This document shows positions 11,590 to 23,027 of a stretch of DNA of 64,000 nt, piece by piece. Below the pieces are notes generated by a model. The model did not search any database. It saw only the letters and a program-made list of their open reading frames with translations, and was not told the origin of the DNA. This DNA comes from Artemia franciscana (Eukaryota > Arthropoda > Branchiopoda > Anostraca > Artemiidae). Numbering within the stretch: position 1 is the stretch's first letter; every line of letters begins with the position of its first letter. Made by a program: the position numbers and the translations under genes. The stretch covers positions 6,938,186 through 7,002,185 of the forward strand of contig NC_088872.1 in assembly GCF_032884065.1 (NCBI RefSeq), read 5' to 3'.

Positions 11590-11790
11590 TTAAGGTTGGT
11601 TTTAGGAATTTAGGAGAGGGCCAGTTCAATCAGAAATTGGTAGTTCTAGTGTCTCTTTTAAGGATTGAAAATTAATGGGAGGATAACTAGTCCTCCTTCC
11701 ATTTCCTTTATTGCAAACAGGTATCCATGTACACCCTGTGGTGCAAGCTATTAATTTTGAGATAGCCATTTTGCTCATCATAGTAGGAAT
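11590..11790. repeat. Single diverged unit of the 656-1910 repeat family
   Basis: Ordered landmarks of the dispersed family occur once: CAGAAATTGGTAGTTCTAG, CTCTTTTAAGGATTGAAAA, AACTAGTCCTCCTTCC and TTTTGAGATAGCCATTTTG. It lies in MCEE intron 2. Confidence 0.6.
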
Positions 11791-11799
11791 TTAAATAAC

Positions 11800-13560
11800 T
11801 CCCTCAACTACATGTTGAGGACATGTTGACTACATGACGACATGTAGAGCAAAATTTGGGCACCCTAGGGTCTTAGCTTTAAATCTTAGAGCTAAGAGAA
11901 CCTCATATTTGTGAGGACAAGAAAGGGATGTTGAGGGGCCTAGAAATAGGCCAAAAGTCATTTCTCTTAATCAGTTCCAGACTTACTTCTATAATTCCCT
12001 GGGCAAAGGGAAAAGGTTTAGGAACACATAGACCTACTCCTCAGAAACAGACTAGGAAATAATTTTATTCAAATTTACCTTAGACTTTTATCTGTAAGTC
12101 CTTGGTCCAAGAACGCCTGAAGGTCCAGAAAAAAGAGAAAAAAATGGTTTAATCAAAAACAGGGCCAAAAAACATTTTTTCAGAAGGATATCACAAATTA
12201 TTTTATTCACATTCAAAGGTCATCACATTTTTTTTTCCAATTGGCTTAGAACTTACTGGGCATGTTAACTGTGCCAAAGAGACTGACTTCAATTGAGAGA
12301 GACCATCTTGGAAAAGGTTGATTTTATTGGCTTTTTTTTTGTTATGAATCTTCTGGCTTAAGCTGACTAAAAATTTAGTCTAACACTTCTTTTTTCTCTG
12401 ATTGGCCTGCAACTTAAAGCACATTTTTATTAAGGCAAAAGGATCTAAAGGAAGAAAAACATTTTTATTTTAACTGAAAGATTGTATTATCAATTCATGA
12501 TGAAAGAAAATCTTAAAACAGAATTCCTGTAATTAAAATATAATAAAAGTATACCATGAAACAACAAGCATAAGTTAATTTTAAAGATGTCTTCCCAAGA
12601 AAACTTTCAAAAAAAGTAAAAACAAAAAATATGTGTGAACTAATTTAAAAGATACTTTTTTCAAAGAAATTATTTGAGAAAAGTAGAGCAGTATTAATTC
12701 TAAAACGAGTAGAAACAAAGTTTAGCTTAAAACAAAGGTAAAGCAATTTAAAGTACAAACAGAAATTACCATGAACAGTTAATAAAACCTGTCGTTTGTA
12801 CTATACTGAAAAGGGTTTGTATTTCACGGAAACGATCCATAAATTTGAGAAAACGAGACGTTACCAAAATCGAAATAAGTTTTATGTGTCATTGCATAAA
12901 AAATCACAATGCTAATAAGATTTACAGAAAACAAAAATTCTTACAATAAATCTTATTTCTGACTTTCAGTTTACTTTCAATATTTAAAAATGACATTGTT
13001 TCTGTCATACTCTCCCTATTGATTCTAATTAGGAAAAAATGGCCACCTAACTCAAAGTAAAAAAAACTACTGGTAACTTTTGAAGCAAATTGTTTGCTAA
13101 AGTAAAATTTGGATAATCAAGCAATCTGATTAAGGGAGTTGTTTATTTTTCTGAAACAAATATTTTTGAGTTGGCAAATCAAACAATTATTAGTCAGTTG
13201 TGCTTTGGAAAGGTTAAGGATTTGTTATTTGTTCTATTATGTTTATTTTCTCTTTATTATATTTCTTTATTTATACTGATTTTATTATATTTTTATTTTA
13301 TGTGTTTTTATTTATTATTCATTTATCTATTTAATTTATACTATATTTACTATGTTTGATTTTATTTATTGTGCATTTAAAAGGAATAAATTATTGATGA
13401 AAATTTAATGCATATTAGACAAATGGAATTAGATTGGTTGTTTAAAATATAATAATGCTTAAGAAATAAAATTCTTGGAAATTTGTGTGATTTACTATCT
13501 TGCATGGTAAAACGAAATTTTCTTTTAACAATGTATTTTGTTTGCAGTAATAGATAAATG
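11800..13560. other. MCEE intron 2, left part, no feature seen
   Basis: AT-rich intron sequence with a pyrimidine-rich low-complexity tract around 13225-13370 (TTTATT words). No supported gene or organised repeat. Confidence 0.4.
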
Positions 13561-13582
13561 ACAAAAGCTGTTAAAGGTTGTG

Positions 13583-13790
13583 CATGTAATTGGACGCTTT
13601 TGTAACCGAACTCCCCTTGCTATGACCTCCTGCAACTGAACCGCCTTGTAACTTAACCCCATGTAACTCAAACTTCGTGCAACTGGACCCTCGTGCAACT
13701 GAACCCTTGCTTAATGGGATTCCGTACAACTCAACTCACGTGCAACTCGATCCCATCTAATCGAACTCTCGTTCAAATAAACCCCGGTGC
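13583..13790. repeat. Short degenerate tandem repeat, about 16-17 bp unit
   Basis: Variants of GTGCAACTGAACCCTC recur around a dozen times in 200 bases (for example TGTAACCGAACTCCCC, CTGCAACTGAACCGCC, GTGCAACTCGATCCCA). Two units in inverse orientation occur at about 14911-14943 (GGTTCAGTTACACGAAGG), so the array and its inverse may bracket a 1.35 kb insertion. Confidence 0.65.
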
Positions 13791-15789
13791 TACTCAGCGC
13801 CATTTCGCTGAACCTAAGGTCTAAGAAAAAGAATGAACTATCACTAATTAGAAGCTCAGAATTTGCCCCTTGCTTTTTTCGCATTTTCGCACTTATATTA
13901 CCTTTGGGTAACCCCAGAACTTTTCTAAATTGAAAAATATTTTCAGGGATGGGTTTGTCACAAAAATCATGGTCGATAATTTGATTCCTTCTTTTCGGGG
14001 GGAGGGGGATTGCAAACTTTGAGCTTTTCATTAATTGCTTCGGTACGAATTTGCCATAGGACAAGTGGGCACTCTGGTCTTATACCCGTTGACCTACGGT
14101 CTTTCATTTTTACTTTTGAAGTTGTGTAAAAGCATTTGTTTGGGTAATTCCACATAGGATTAACCAGGAAATGACACCCGCCTTTAGGGGTGGGGTAAAT
14201 AAAACACTAATTCTGAGGAACTTGAATGGTTACCTATTTCAGCGCCCCTACAATGTTCCAATGACCCGCTAGTGCTGGAGAAAAGAAAAAGCAGACACGC
14301 CCAGGTATCAAGCACTTTTGTAATTACCAAGGATTTGTTTTGTACTTAATTTTTGTGTTGAGATGAAAGTAAGTAGCATCTCTTATTAAAAAATCAGTTC
14401 CGTATTTGAATGATTTTTTTTTTTTTAACTTACTTGTTTTTTTTTCGAAAAAAAAACTTTCTTGTTTTTGTTTGTTTTTGCTTCTCATTTCCAAAGGTGA
14501 TTGAGATAGGGAGTATTCAAGGAGAGGGGAAGGGGCTTAAACACCAGTTGTAGGGTTTTCGAACATGGAGATTTCGATGATAGACCTTTTATGGTTTTAA
14601 GCCCTCGCCCTCTAGAAATAACACTACAATCGCATAAGGTATTTTCGATGGTGTTGTCATGACGAGACTATAAAAAGCTTGTAAATGTAAATATTAGCTT
14701 TTGAATGGCACTGAACAGCAGATGTTCAGTGCATGAATGATCTGAAATTCTGAAGCATGATGTTCTAGTGCCCCATTAGTACTGGAGAAATAAAACAGAA
14801 AATAGGAGACTTATAAGCGTTGTTAGCTCTTTTTAAACTTTCCTCTAAACTTGTTTCTGCATAATAGCCATCATTTCTAAATCAGCATTAACGGCAATAT
14901 TTTGCCGTTGGTTCAGTTACACGAAGGTTCAGTTGAAGTGTTTCAAGGATGGTAGCACCATACTTATGGTACTTTCTGTCCGTTTTAAGTTTGAATTATT
15001 ATCTGTGCTCGTTTTGTGTTTAATTTATTATATATTTCATTTTTTTTTTTTCGTTTAGGTTTTAATGTCTCTCTGTAATTTTCGTTGACAAACTGTTTCC
15101 TAGACAAGGTTCAAAAAATTAATTTTAAAATAGAAAGAAGAAAAGAAAACAAGCATTGCTACCATTCTTTTAAATACTTTAGCATTGCCATTGTTGATGA
15201 TATTAAAAATGAAGATGTAGTGGTTTGATAATCAGGGTTTGAAGAGTATTCTCAATGAAATGATATCTTTCAAATCATGCCTCCTGTATTTTTTATTCTT
15301 ATTTCTCTTTTATTTTTGTCATGGCCTTAGAAAGCTGTGAGAGGGTTGTTTCCTATTACACATTTTGATATCGAGTGCCATTTCAAGGGACAAAACGGAT
15401 TTAATAGTATCCTTTTTTGTGGCCCCACATGGTATCAGATCGAATATTGACAATACCAACTTTGATCAAATTGGTCAAAATAACTCATCGAAATCCTCCT
15501 TCCGCACCATCTTTATCATTAACAGGGTTATGATAAAAAAAAAGGTTCTGAAACAATATGATTATTTATGATTGTATGATTTATTATTGTCTTAATCATG
15601 CACACTTAGTATGTCTACATTGTTTACAAATAGTTTTGATTTCCATCAGAGTTGGTCAAAAGGATTCCTGAGATTGCCCCACCCCCATGCGTTTTATTAA
15701 TGTATACCAAATTATTTTTTCTACCAATATTGGTGATTAAAGGTATCCAAGCCTGTTGATCATAAAGACGAGGCTAGTGTTTGCTTTTG
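13791..15789. other. MCEE intron 2, middle part
   Basis: Mostly unrecognised intron DNA. It contains the inverse copy of the 16-17 bp repeat near 14911 and a pair of short similar blocks (AGTGCTGGAGAAA near 14271, AGTACTGGAGAAA near 14779). The minus-strand frame at 13711-14064 (117 codons) has no recognisable protein content and overlaps the tandem repeat. Confidence 0.4.
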
Positions 15790-16800
15790 ATTTAATTTGC
15801 CAAATATTCTTGTAAAAAAACTTCTTGGACTAGGTGTACACTCATTCCTCGGGCGTTTAATTGCTAGTTTTCTTTCTGGTAGATGTCAACAGACAAAATA
15901 TAAGTCTGCCTACTTCGACTCACTGCCCATTTTTGTGGATTTCCCCAAGGTATCCTCTTGGGACCACTTTTGTTTCTTGTCATGATAAATGATTTGGCAA
16001 CATCACTGGATGACCGCTGGAAGTATGTATACGATCTGTCGCTCATTGAATGTTGTCGAAAAAAAAAAAACCCAAGCAGAGCAGGTTCACTAATGAATGA
16101 TATATGTCAAGAGGCAAAGGTGGACAAAATGACTGTCAACTTTGACAAATCTGTAATTTTAGCCATTTCTTTCTTAAAATCTACGCCAGTTTTTAACCCA
16201 CTTATTCCCAGCGCCAGTCACGTGAACGAAATTAAACTGCTCGATGTTCATATCACTTCGGATCTGAAGTGGAACAAACATGTTGATGTTATGTTAAAAA
16301 TGCTATTTGGCCATCAGGTCTCTGAAGTTGTTCGCTCGCCATGGAATCCCTGCACCACACCTCCTACGCATCTATTTCTCTTTTATTCGTTCCACACTTG
16401 AGCACTATTGCCCTGTATGGCATTCCGGGCTGACTAGGGAACAGTCGGACCGGGTTGAGTGGGTGCAATACCGTGCCCTCCTGGTAATCTCAAAAGCCCC
16501 AAAAGTACCATATATATTCCTCCTTAATCAGTTTCAACTTCAGACCCTTCACTCCTGTCGTTTAAAACTCGCCCTATCCTTTGGTAATAAAATCCTGTTT
16601 AGCCCAATACACCGAAATATCCTCCTGCCCCAACATCAACCAGCACGGGTAAGGCCAATCAGGGCCTTTGCAGAGCCTGTACCGAAACTTCAACCTGTGA
16701 CTGTGTCGCATGCTCGTTATGAGTTTAGTTTTGTGCCCTCGTTTGTTGAGTTGTTTAATGCCGGGTCGACTTTTTAATCCGGATTATTGTTGTTAATTGT
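15790..16800 (+). mobile_element. LINE reverse transcriptase and C-terminal remnant
   Basis: Three overlapping frames make up one broken non-LTR retrotransposon ORF. 15797-15985 carries the region before motif A. 15958-16401 carries GPLLFLVMINDLATSL and YVYDLSL, a damaged form of the YxDD catalytic motif. 16307-16777 carries the thumb and the end of the ORF (IRSTLEHYCPVWHSGLT). Frameshifts separate them, so it is inactive. It lies in MCEE intron 2 in the same direction as the gene. The preceding CCCCAAGGTATC codes for the PQG motif in a different frame from its upstream part, which shows a small indel near 15945. Confidence 0.85.
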
Positions 16801-17030
16801 ATATATTATAATTTTGTGTATGTTAATTTTGACTTGTCGACTGATTTTCGTGTGTATATGATAATTATTATTGTTAGTTATAAATGTTATAATTTTGTGC
16901 ATGTTAATTTTGACTTGTCAACTGATTTTCATGTGTATATGACAACAAAAACTACTAATCAGCTCTGTCCGTCAGATGTTTTTTTAAATAAAGTGAATTT
17001 GAATTATAATGTCATAACACAGAGGCCACA
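16801..17030. repeat. Two-unit direct repeat in LINE 3' tail
   Basis: TTAATTTTGACTTGTCGACT with flanks occurs at about 16819-16865 and, with few changes, at about 16899-16945 (80-bp period). The tail ends in AATAAAGTGAATTTGAA, consistent with a short-repeat or AATAAA-containing LINE 3' UTR. Confidence 0.55.
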
Positions 17031-17783
17031 AACCCCGATACACTCCGCACATATTCAAAAATAAGGCCTGAATTCTACAGAGTGTAGTATTTGAGCATTT
17101 ATGAGGCTGTTGAACATTATTATTCAATATATTAGGCCGATAGTGAAAAGCCCCTACTTAAAAACCATAAAGCATGTATTTCACAAATGGTGAACATCTT
17201 ATGCCTTGTTGAATATCAGAGTCAAGCATGGGATTTCCAATTTTACATTTGTATTTTAGGGGATCCATTAAACTCGTTCAGCCTTTGAATCATGAACATA
17301 ATCTAAATTTAAGGGGTTAGACCTATATTTTAAGACCGTTTTACGAGTTGTGATTTTGTTTTGTTTTTAGGAGAAAAATGTCTTTATATGTATTTTTATG
17401 ATCAATTTACGAGTTGGAGGATTTGGAGGGGATTGTCAAACCTAATAACAGTCCCCCTCCCCCAACCCCGGGCATGACCCTGTCCATGACAGATTTAACT
17501 AGAGAGTCAATTAGAGTAACTTATAGTTAAGATTGGGACGAAGCCTTGCATAGAATAAATTCGTCAACCGGAAATAAAAGGTGAAAGTCCAAAAGATGTT
17601 AAGTAACATTTTTGTAAAGCTGAAATTTGTGCATTATCCCTTCAAACTAAAAAGATGTTTAGGTTGAAGCAATATGTCTCCTCTTATCTTTTTCAGTTCT
17701 CAAGATATTTATAGGCTTCTATGTTCTCGCTTTTCTTGGACATACATAGCTGGGACATGGAACTCTTTGATATCAGAATTGTA

Positions 17784-17910
17784 TTTATTATACATTTATT
17801 ATATTTATTATTTATTTATGTATATTATTATTATTACATTGTATTATTATTATTATTATTATATTATATTTATTATTTATGTATTTATTATATTTATTAT
17901 ACAATGTATT
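17784..17910. repeat. ATT/TTA microsatellite
   Basis: Imperfect run of TTATTA words, with interruptions such as TACATTG. It produces spurious Y/I/L-rich reading frames on the plus strand. Confidence 0.9.
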
Positions 17911-18140
17911 TATTATGTCCCTTGAATGAAAAAATGTCTTTTGAAGATTATTCCTTGTCGGGATTTGGGGGTTCACGAAAGATATGTCTAGCTTTTATGT
18001 CTAGTTGAATTATAATAGCGCTGGGGTGATCTCGCTCCCTCTTTTTTTTGTTGCTTGGTTAACTGGTTACGCAATGATATTATTTTCGACGTAACACCTT
18101 AAATTAGGTATCCTTTTCTCAGACCACACTGCGTTTCAAT

Positions 18141-19930
18141 GACGAACAAATAAACATTCAAATGCGGATAAATCCATTTATTTAGATAGTGAAAACAGGT
18201 ACAAAAGTCTAGATGTTTTGATCACACATACAGCGATCGTCATAAGTGGAAATACTAAAGTATTAAAATTAAAACTAACATATTTATACGAAACAAAATA
18301 ATTAACTTTTGGGTCATTCACAAAGTAATAAACTTTCGGGTAATTCATTAGATTTTTTTTTTCGGAGAGTTCAATGACAAAGTTCCTTTAAAGTCTTGGT
18401 TTCAATTTTCTTCTTTAATCTTGCCTAAATGTAAAATAAATTTCCATGAAGGTGATTATCAACAAATGAAATGAAATTTTTTTTTAAATCCTAAAAAGGA
18501 CTTATCCCAGATTTGCCTCTCACTCACTTGGACTGTCTTTGTTTTTTCTACAATTAACCATGGCTTGATGCTTGCAACTACTCGACTTTCATTAAAAATC
18601 AACGGTGCTCTAGGAGTGACGTATGGACGGATGATAGATAGATTTTTCTATCAAAAAATGAAATGACGTCATTCTTATACAATCCTAAAAAGGGATTATC
18701 CCAGATTTGTCTCTCACTCACTTGGACTATTTGTTTTGTTTTTTTCTACAATTAGCCATGGCTTGATGCCTGCAACTACTTGGTTTTAATTCAAAAATCA
18801 ACGGTGCCCTAGGAATGACGTATGAACGGATGATAGATAAATTTTTCTGTAAAAAAAAATGACATCTTTTTATACAATCCTAAAAAAGTCTTATCCCAGA
18901 TTTACCTCTCACTCACTTGGACTATTTGTCTTGTTTTTTTTTTCTACAATTAGCCATGGCTTGATGCCAGCAACTTCTTGATTTTAATTCAGAATCAACG
19001 GTGCCCTAGGATTGACGTATGGACGGATGACAGATAGATTTATCTATCAACAAATGAAATGACATCATTTTTATACAATCCTAACAAGGCCTTATCTCAG
19101 ATTTGCCTCTCACTCACTTGGAATTTCTACAATTGGACTGTCTTGGTTTTTTTCTACAGTTAGCCATGGCTTGATGTCTGCAACTGCTTGATTTTAATTC
19201 AAAATCAATGGTGCCCTAGGAATGACGTATGGACGGATGATAGATAGAATTATTTATCAACAAATGAAATCACATCATTTTTATACAATCCTAACAAGGC
19301 CTTATCTCAGATTTGCCTTTCACTCACTTGGAATTTCTACAATTGGACTGTCTCGGTTTTTTCTACAATTAGCCATGGCTTGATGTCTACAACTGCTTGA
19401 TTTTAATTCAAAATCAATGGTGCCCTAGGAATGACGTATGGACGGATGATAGATAGATTTATGTATCAACAAATGTAATGACGATATTTTTATACAATTC
19501 TAATAAGGGGGTTAATGTTAGATTTGCCTCTCACTCACCCGGACTAACTGTCTTGGCTTTTCGACAATTAGCCATGTTTGATGCCTGTAACTCCTTTAAT
19601 TCAGTTCTTATTTAATTTTGTCTTCTGTGTCGTCTAATTGCAAACCAAATGTTGAGTTTATAATTGTATACTTGGTTGGTCTTATTTCCCAATCTATACA
19701 ACTTAGAAATTAATCAATAATTTAGAAATCTGTTTTACATTTAGAGAAGATTAAAGAAGAAACTTGACATCAAGACTGTTTTGTATAAATATGTTAGCTT
19801 TAATCTTAATATCTTAGTATTTCTACTGATGACGATCGCTGTACATATGATCGAAATATCTAGATTCTTGTACCTGTTTTCAATGTCTAAATAAATGGAT
19901 TGATCCCCATTTGAACGTTTATTTCTTCGT
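18141..19930. mobile_element. Element with long terminal inverted repeats around a tandem core
   Basis: The left end (18141-18292) and right end (19779-19930) are inverted copies about 150 bp long. GACGAACAAATAAACATTCA, AAACAGGTACAAAA and CAGCGATCGTCAT on the left pair with AACGTTTATTTCTTCG, TTGTACCTGTTTT and GATGACGATCGCTG on the right. A second inner block (AAGTCTTGGTTTC and TTCTTCTTTAATCTTGCC near 18395-18440) is inverted near 19728-19775. Between them lies the tandem array 18485-19610. There is no transposase or reverse transcriptase frame. Inverted terminal copies and the GATCGAAATATCTAGA word recall Penelope-like element ends, so a non-autonomous derivative of such an element is possible. 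A solo end lies at 10845-11080. Confidence 0.7.
18485..19610. repeat. Tandem array, six units of about 194-210 bp
   Basis: Units begin near 18485, 18678, 18872, 19072, 19282 and 19491, each with ATACAATCCTAA, CTCTCACTCACTTGGA, AGCCATGGCTTGATG, AAAATCAACGGTGCCCTAGG and GACGTATGGACGGATGATAG in that order. Units 4 and 5 share an extra AATTTCTACAATTGGACTGT insertion, so they are each other's closest copies. A single dispersed unit is at 45450-45660. Confidence 0.9.
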
Positions 19931-20285
19931 AATTATATTAAATCCCAAAAATTGAGTCTAATCCCACTTCTTAGAAAACGTCTTGTGTCTGGCTTCTCGG
20001 AAAATCTCAATTTAAATAGTATAAACTCTGTGATAACAATTCGCGAAAATTTAGTGGGAGAGGGGGGCCAAATATATATTTCCAAATCTAAGGGGTAGTT
20101 TTGTTGTTTTTTCTTTTAATTTTTCAATAAGAATCCTTAAAAAACATTTTCAATGAGAATACCAAAAAGCTATTTTTTAAAATTCTGAGGCCAAATCCCC
20201 CCCCTGCGCCATAACGCCCTATTTTCATTATAAACTGCTCCTAACCCCAAGTTATATTCCCTGCTATATTCTTTTCCCTTTGCAG
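19931..20285. other. MCEE intron 2, 3' end
   Basis: Ends in a pyrimidine-rich run TTCTTTTCCCTTTGCAG, a strong 3' splice site before exon 3. Otherwise no feature is seen. Confidence 0.6.
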
Positions 20286-20489
20286 AACTTTTTGGACAAA
20301 AACAAAAATGGCGGTCTTCACCATATCTGTATTGAAGTTGATAACATAGATGAAGCCGTGAAGAGTATCAAAGCAAAGAAAATTCGATGTTTGAGCGAAA
20401 ATACAAAAATTGGTGCTCATGGAAAACCTGTTATGTTTTTACATCCAAAGGATTGCGCTGGAGTTCTTGTCGAAATAGAACAAGCTTGA
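20286..20489 (+). CDS. MCEE: Methylmalonyl-CoA epimerase, exon 3 of 3 with stop
   Basis: The acceptor is TTTGCAG/AACTTT. The exon encodes residues 107-173: KNGGLHHICIEVDNI with the conserved HH pair (118-119), KIGAHGKPVMFLHPKDC, and the terminal GVLVEIEQA whose Glu169 matches the family metal ligand. All metal-binding residues expected in the vicinal-oxygen-chelate superfamily are present and the frame is unbroken, so the gene looks functional. The stop TGA is at 20487-20489, and an AATAAA follows at 20514. The last three codons, stop and poly(A) signal form the first unit of a tandem array that continues downstream. Confidence 0.95.
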   Translation, partial: NFLDKNKNGGLHHICIEVDNIDEAVKSIKAKKIRCLSENTKIGAHGKPVMFLHPKDCAGVLVEIEQA

Positions 20490-20990
20490 TTTTGTGAAGT
20501 AGTTTTTGATTATAATAAAGTTACATTTACAGCTTATAATAAAGTTACAGCTACTTAGTGAAGATCCAGTAATGCTTGCAATATAGATTGAAGATAGTTT
20601 AAGTACATAGCTACTTCACACTTCAACAAGCTTGATTTTGTGAAGTAGTTTTGATTATAATCAAGACACCGTTATAGCTACTTAGTGAAGATCCAGTAAT
20701 GCCTGCAATATAGATTGAAGATAGTTTAAGTACACAGCTACTTCACACTTCAACAAGCTTGATTTTGTGAAGTAGTTTTCGATTATAATAAAGTCACCAT
20801 TATAGCTACTTAGTGAAAATCCAGTAATGATTGCAATATAGATTGAAGATAGTTTAAGTACACAGCTACTTCACACTTCAACAAGCTTGATTTTGTGAAG
20901 TAGTTTTTGATTATAATAAATTCACCATTATAGCTACTTAGTGAAGATCCAGTAATGCTTGCAATATCGATTGAAAGTAGTTATAAGTAC
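20479..20990 (+). repeat. Tandem array seeded by the 3' end of MCEE
   Basis: Four units start near 20479, 20625, 20752 and 20880, with a period of 127-128 bp (the first unit is longer because of an internal 19-bp duplication). Each begins AACAAGCTTGATTTTGTGAA, which is the MCEE terminal Gln-Ala-stop and the start of its 3' UTR, and runs to ACTTCACACTTC. The poly(A) signal AATAAA is kept in units 1 (twice), 3 and 4 and is AATCAA in unit 2. Copies are nearly identical, so the array is young. Confidence 0.92.
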
Positions 20991-22360
20991 ATAGTCTTCT
21001 CAATTGAGACCTGTCAATTATGGAACAGATTTAGTTGAGGCAGATGTAGCTAAAAGGAATAAATTTAATTAAGTGCTGTAGTTTTTTACTAAAATAAAAT
21101 CACTATCGCCTAACAGAACGCTCACTGACGTTTGTAATATGGTCAAAATATAACTCATTTGCAATGCCTTCTAAATATAAAACTTCAACTTTTGGGACAG
21201 GTTTAATTTCAGTTCGATCCTGTCACATTTGGGACAGGTTTAATTGAAAGGCACAAGCAAAATTTTGTGAGGTATTTTTCTGTTGTTATAGTCGCAATTA
21301 CAATCGCTTGAAGGATTGTCAAGTTAAAATTTAGTTAAGAATAGTTAAAAGAATATGACGCATATGTAGCGACTTCAAAATCTAGATCTGAAATTTTTGG
21401 GAAAGGCTTTGATTGTAAAAAAATTGAGATTCATCAGTACTTTCTATACGAAAAAAAAAATTCTTGTTGCTTAAGATCTGGGACTGTAATTTTCCTACAT
21501 GGGATTTTTCGGCAATGGTGATTCCAATTTCTTGTCCAAGTTCCAGGACCAGATCTAGAAGAAGGGGGGCTAAAGAGGGAAAGCACCCCGGCAAGAAGTG
21601 ACAAAACAAGAAATTGTAATATTTTTGGGCGAAAATTGTAATATTTACAGTATTGATGGTGTGGCAGAGGGCGGAAAAGTCTACATTGCCCCCCCCCCCA
21701 GGATAAAACCTAACTCTGGCTCTGCCAAGCTATAAATGGTACAACAAGACCCTTTGCTAAACAGTTAGGCCACACAAACTACAGAAGTTTTTAATGGTCA
21801 AGATAGGGGGATTCTTTAAGGTATCGTATGGCCTTAATATTCATCGAATATACACCATTTACACCATATACACCATTCCTGAATTAGCTTCAAATGGAGA
21901 TTTTCCTCATGTAACTTTTTTTTTTCAGAACACGTTGAGAATTTTCGTTTACCAGTGTGTTGGCTCACGAACGTTTGTAATATAGTTAGAACACAGTTGA
22001 AAAATACAGAACAGATATAACAACTTCTCAATTGAGTCTTGTCACTTTTAGTTGGAACGGACTGAACTAAAAGGAATAAACTCAATTTTCTAATGTTGTT
22101 TTTTATTCAAATAAACTCGTAATTACAATCGTTTAACGGAACGCAACCTAAAGTTTGGAAGGTTTAAAACAGTTTAAAAGCAAAATACAGTCCAACTTCT
22201 AAATCTAGGCCTGTCCTTATTGGGAAAAGCCTAATTCCAGTTGGTTCTTGTTACTTTTTGGGACGAATTTAATGAAAGAAATAAAGTCAATTTTATAATG
22301 CAGTTTCATTGTATTAGTGTCGTAACTATAGCCGCTTAAAGAATTGCTCACCGGCGCTTA
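20991..22360 (+). repeat. Older, diverged continuation of the MCEE 3'-end array
   Basis: Blocks aligned in order with the young units recur: GGAATAAATTTAATT (21056), GGAATAAACTCAATTTTCT (22072) and GAAATAAAGTCAATTTT (22279) correspond to the gene's GAACAAGCTTGATTTT. CAATCGCTTGAAGGATTG (21302), CAATCGTTTAACGGAACG (22128) and TAGCCGCTTAAAGAATTG (22330) correspond to the TAGCTACTTAGTGAAGATC block. TTTGTAATAT words repeat near 21133 and 21974. Divergence is much higher than in the proximal units. Confidence 0.6.
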
Positions 22361-23025
22361 GATCTTTAGTAGGTTCCTGTCACATTTGTGACAGATTTGA
22401 CACGCCCAAATTGAGACAAGTCTAAGTGTGTATCATCGAAATGGACTTTTTCGCAAGTCTTTGCTGTGACTAGCTCCTTTGATAAAATATCACAATAGAA
22501 CTTTTGGTAAATTATCGTGAAATTATTATTAGCTTTATAATTAGTAATTTTATAATTTGGAATTTGTACATCACAACTCATTGTATAATCACAAACGGGT
22601 ACAATCACAAACTCATTGTATAAACTTGCGACTGCTTATTTTACATTAGTACAAAAGCGCAATTGATTTTCTTTTTTACTTCTAATACCGTGATTCTCAA
22701 CGTGGTGTGCAGGCTCCACCGGTAGGGCATGGCAATATTTTGGTGGGTCTTGGGCAGAACCTGCGTCCTTTGCTTTAGAGGTGAGAACTGGGACGCAGTA
22801 AAGTAGGTACCTTAACAATTTATTCATTATTTTGCTTGTCTAAACTTGAGCACACCACTTAAAATACGTTTAATGCTAATTTCAAATATGTTAATCGATA
22901 TGTTTGTAGAAGAAGCAGCGCCTAAATAGCAAAATAGCTTTCGAACGACAACGTTGGATATCTCGCTAGATTTTTTAACAGCATCTTTCGGACTGTTAAG
23001 AAAAGCCATTCCAATTCATTCCTCA
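22361..23025. other. Intergenic DNA, no gene seen
   Basis: No supported gene. A 120-base segment near 22690-22810 (TTCTCAACGTGGTGTGCAGG) resembles the ends of hAT-type MITEs but has no visible partner end. Confidence 0.35.
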
Positions 23026-23027
23026 TT

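Noticed and set aside
13711-14064. 117-codon minus-strand frame
   Set aside because: It overlaps a short tandem repeat, has no recognised content and no splice partners.
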